Of a DNA stretch of 8,580 nt, positions 6,618 to 8,580 are shown one piece after another (the stretch's first letter is position 1; every line of letters starts with the position of its first letter). Under the pieces are notes generated by a model. That model was not told the DNA's origin. It saw only the letters and a program-made list of their open reading frames with translations, and did no database searches. Made by a program: the position numbers and the translations under genes. Origin of the DNA: Chitinophagia bacterium (GTDB lineage: Bacteria > Bacteroidota > Bacteroidia > Chitinophagales > Chitinophagaceae); NCBI GenBank assembly GCA_010027295.1, contig RGVM01000085.1, forward strand, positions 1 through 8,580. Direction: 5' to 3'.

Positions 6618-8186
6618 TCAATACTTTGCCGGCCGGCCCGGAGCGGGTATGGTCCGCTGGATGAACTTGCGCAGACTCTCGTTGCTGGCCTCTAGGTCGG
6701 GCCGGCGCAGATACATCATGTGCCCGCTCCGATATCCCTCCCAGGAAAGGCGGTCCTTCATCTTCCCCGAAGGATCCAGCTGCCACATGCTGTACTTGGC
6801 GTTGAAGTAGTCGCAGGCGCCGTCGTAGTAGCCCGACTGGATGAGGACGTGCAGATACGGGTTCTGCGCCATCGCCAGGCGCAAGTTTTCACCCGTGCGG
6901 TCGTTCGTCCGATCCCAGGGCTGCACCGGACCGAAGACATAATACTTGAGGTCAGTCTTGTACTTCAACTCGTCGCGCAGGTAGATGTTGATGGCCGGGG
7001 TGAAGGAATGCTCCCAGGAGATGAGCTCGGCGTTGAAGTCGGGCTGGTCGCCCGCATCGCGGCGGTCGATGCCCTTGTAGCGCGAGTCGAGGCGCCCCAC
7101 GGTATAGCCCTTGTCGCGCAGCAGCTCCTTCCAGAAGAAGGACAGCGGCAGGTCGAGGTTGTTCTGCAGCACGGCCTTCTCGCTGATGCCGGAATAGCGC
7201 GCCATCCGGGCGGCGACGGCCCTGCGCTTCCCGGGTTCGAGGAAGCCGCCCTTCGACAGCGCCGGGACGAGCTCGTCCACCGTGAAGGCCTCCACCTCGG
7301 GCAGCACCTCGGTCAGGTCCTTCGCCTGCAGGTCGGCCGGCAGCGACTTATGGTACCAGGCTGTGGCGGCCATGTAGGGCAGCTTCAACGCCGATGCCAG
7401 CGGACCGTCGCGCTCGATGCCGAGCGTCGTGGGCGACACGAGCACCACTCCGTTCACGAACATCCAGTGGCTCTGCTGCAGCTCCAGCGCCAGTCCCGAC
7501 ACGCGGCCGGTACCGTAGCTCTCGCCGATGAGGTACTTCGGGGAGGCCCAGCGCGACATCCTCGTCACGAAGGTGTTGATCCACTCGGCGAGGTATTTGA
7601 TGTCGGCGTTCACCCCGAAAAAGCGGCTCGTCGGAATGTCGCGGCTCACGGCCCTCGAATAGCCCGTGTTCACGGGGTCCACGAAGACGATGTCGGCCAC
7701 GTCGAGCACCGAGTGCGGGTTGTCCTTCAGGCCGTAGGGCTGGAGCGGATACCCTTCATCGTCGATATGCACGATGCGCGGGCCCGTGTAGCCGAGCTCC
7801 ATCCAGAGGGAGGAGGTGCCGGGACCGCCGTTGAAAGATATCAGCAGCGGGCGCGGGGCACGGTCCTTCACGTCGCTGCGCTCGTAGTAGGTGAAGAAGA
7901 CGCCCGCCTGCACGCGTCCCTCCGCGTCCCAGACGGGCTGCATGCCCGCCGTGGCGCGGTAGGGCACGCGCTGGCCGCGGATGGTCACCTCGTGGTCGGT
8001 GACGACCGTCTGGTCGGGCTGGAAGGGGATGTCGTAGGAGGACCGGCGCGGCAGACTGTCGCCGCGGCCCTGGGCGGACGGTACAGTTGCGGATGTTCCG
8101 GCCGAAGCGGAGGAACCGGCGTTGCGGGGTTGCGCCTGAACCATGCCGAAGACGAGGCAGGAGAGGAGGATGGCGATACGTCTCAT
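6618..8186 (-). CDS. Secreted S10-family serine carboxypeptidase-like peptidase
   Basis: I chose the ATG at 8186 (522 aa) because it opens a clear signal peptide, MRRIAILLSCLVFGMVQAQ, with cleavage expected after VQA; the frame runs on to 8306 but that extension looks non-coding. A Ser/Ala/Gly-rich linker follows to about residue 50. The S10 set is complete: oxyanion-hole NGGPG (119-123), nucleophile Ser223 in GESYGTG, Asp455 in SGYYDGACDY, and His489 in RSGHMMY. S10 enzymes remove C-terminal amino acids from peptides, typically at acidic pH; bacterial members are exported to the periplasm or beyond and may help use peptides. Length and order of motifs are normal for the family. No metal site or membrane anchor is seen. 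A small hypothetical gene ends 89 bases upstream on the same strand and could share a transcript; AGAAG/CTTCT (8239-8253) forms only a weak hairpin in that gap. Confidence 0.92.
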   Translation of the reverse strand: MRRIAILLSCLVFGMVQAQPRNAGSSASAGTSATVPSAQGRGDSLPRRSSYDIPFQPDQTVVTDHEVTIRGQRVPYRATAGMQPVWDAEGRVQAGVFFTYYERSDVKDRAPRPLLISFNGGPGTSSLWMELGYTGPRIVHIDDEGYPLQPYGLKDNPHSVLDVADIVFVDPVNTGYSRAVSRDIPTSRFFGVNADIKYLAEWINTFVTRMSRWASPKYLIGESYGTGRVSGLALELQQSHWMFVNGVVLVSPTTLGIERDGPLASALKLPYMAATAWYHKSLPADLQAKDLTEVLPEVEAFTVDELVPALSKGGFLEPGKRRAVAARMARYSGISEKAVLQNNLDLPLSFFWKELLRDKGYTVGRLDSRYKGIDRRDAGDQPDFNAELISWEHSFTPAINIYLRDELKYKTDLKYYVFGPVQPWDRTNDRTGENLRLAMAQNPYLHVLIQSGYYDGACDYFNAKYSMWQLDPSGKMKDRLSWEGYRSGHMMYLRRPDLEASNESLRKFIQRTIPAPGRPAKY

Positions 8187-8275
8187 GTGGGGTTGGTATT
8201 CCGGGTGAACGGTGTCTGTGGTATTGGATGTGTATGTGAGAAGCCGGACTTCTATGGCAGCCCGGCAGGCATGTC

Positions 8276-8557
8276 TCAGCGTAACGCCTCCACCAGGAAG
8301 ACCCATTCCTCGTCGAGGCCCATGGCCGGACGTTTCCGCCCCGCCCGCCGGTACCAGTAGTCGGCGTTCGAAAGGTCACCCTCCCGGCGGTGGAGGTACG
8401 CGTGGATCCAGGCGGCCTCCGCATCGTCCATGTCCTGCACGACGGCATGCGCCGCCGCCCAGTCGCCAGACCCCTCGTGCCACAGGGCCCGCAGATGGTC
8501 CGACAATCCCTCCGTCCTGCCCTCCCGGATGGCCCTCCGCATCTCCGAAACGTCCAT
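8276..8557 (-). CDS. Small conserved-looking protein of unknown function (about 93 aa)
   Basis: The ATG at 8557 gives 93 aa; the frame stays open to the window edge, so a start further upstream, or the TTG at 8572, cannot be excluded. No signal peptide or membrane helix is visible, so it is probably cytoplasmic. The sequence is helical in character and rich in Trp, His and charged residues, with the blocks LWHEGSGDWAAAHAVVQD (25-42), WIHAYLHRREGD (50-61), NADYWYRRAGR (64-74) and EEWVFLVE (83-90). The spacing recalls a short TPR-like helical repeat, and I recall similar small proteins in Bacteroidota genomes, all without an assigned function. It lies upstream of the S10 peptidase gene in the same orientation, which by itself does not show a shared role. 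Confidence 0.75.
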   Translation of the reverse strand: MDVSEMRRAIREGRTEGLSDHLRALWHEGSGDWAAAHAVVQDMDDAEAAWIHAYLHRREGDLSNADYWYRRAGRKRPAMGLDEEWVFLVEALR

Positions 8558-8580
8558 CAGCGCTTTTTCCAAAAATAGGG

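Noticed and set aside
6720..8360. Long plus-strand open frame (546 codons) opposite the S10 peptidase gene
   Set aside because: It mirrors the GC-rich codons of the peptidase gene and shows no domain, while the minus strand has a complete Ser-Asp-His set.

Overview
The window looks like chromosomal DNA from a GC-rich member of the Bacteroidota. This is inferred from three things: weak or absent Shine-Dalgarno sequences before the likely starts, a PL6 plus heparinase-like lyase set, and small proteins of a Bacteroidota type. I see no rRNA, tRNA, transposase or CRISPR array. Genes are packed on both strands with gaps of about 35-310 bases.

Left part (1-4419): a polysaccharide-degradation group. 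The 3' end of a PL6 (alginate lyase / chondroitinase B family) gene enters from the left and is followed about 70 bases later, on the same strand, by an exported SGNH-type esterase with a Tat-like signal. Converging on these from the other strand is a large secreted heparinase II/III-like lyase (about 926 aa). Together they could release uronic-acid sugars from an acidic, possibly O-acetylated polysaccharide such as alginate. No SusC/SusD pair, transporter or regulator lies in view, so the substrate stays unproven.

Middle part (4559-6533): a GNAT acetyltransferase on the minus strand and a cytoplasmic von Willebrand factor A (vWA) protein on the plus strand are divergently arranged. They flank a gap of about 310 bases. 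The gap holds a tandem array of short palindromes (5130-5240), then an intrinsic-terminator-like hairpin with a T run on the plus strand (5266-5293), then a possible promoter for the vWA gene. No plus-strand gene ends at that terminator, so the array may belong to a small RNA or a leader/attenuator. This is the least explained part of the window.

Right part (6618-8557): a secreted S10 serine carboxypeptidase-like protein with a complete Ser-Asp-His set and, just upstream on the same strand, a small uncharacterised protein of about 93 aa with a conserved-looking Trp/His-rich core.
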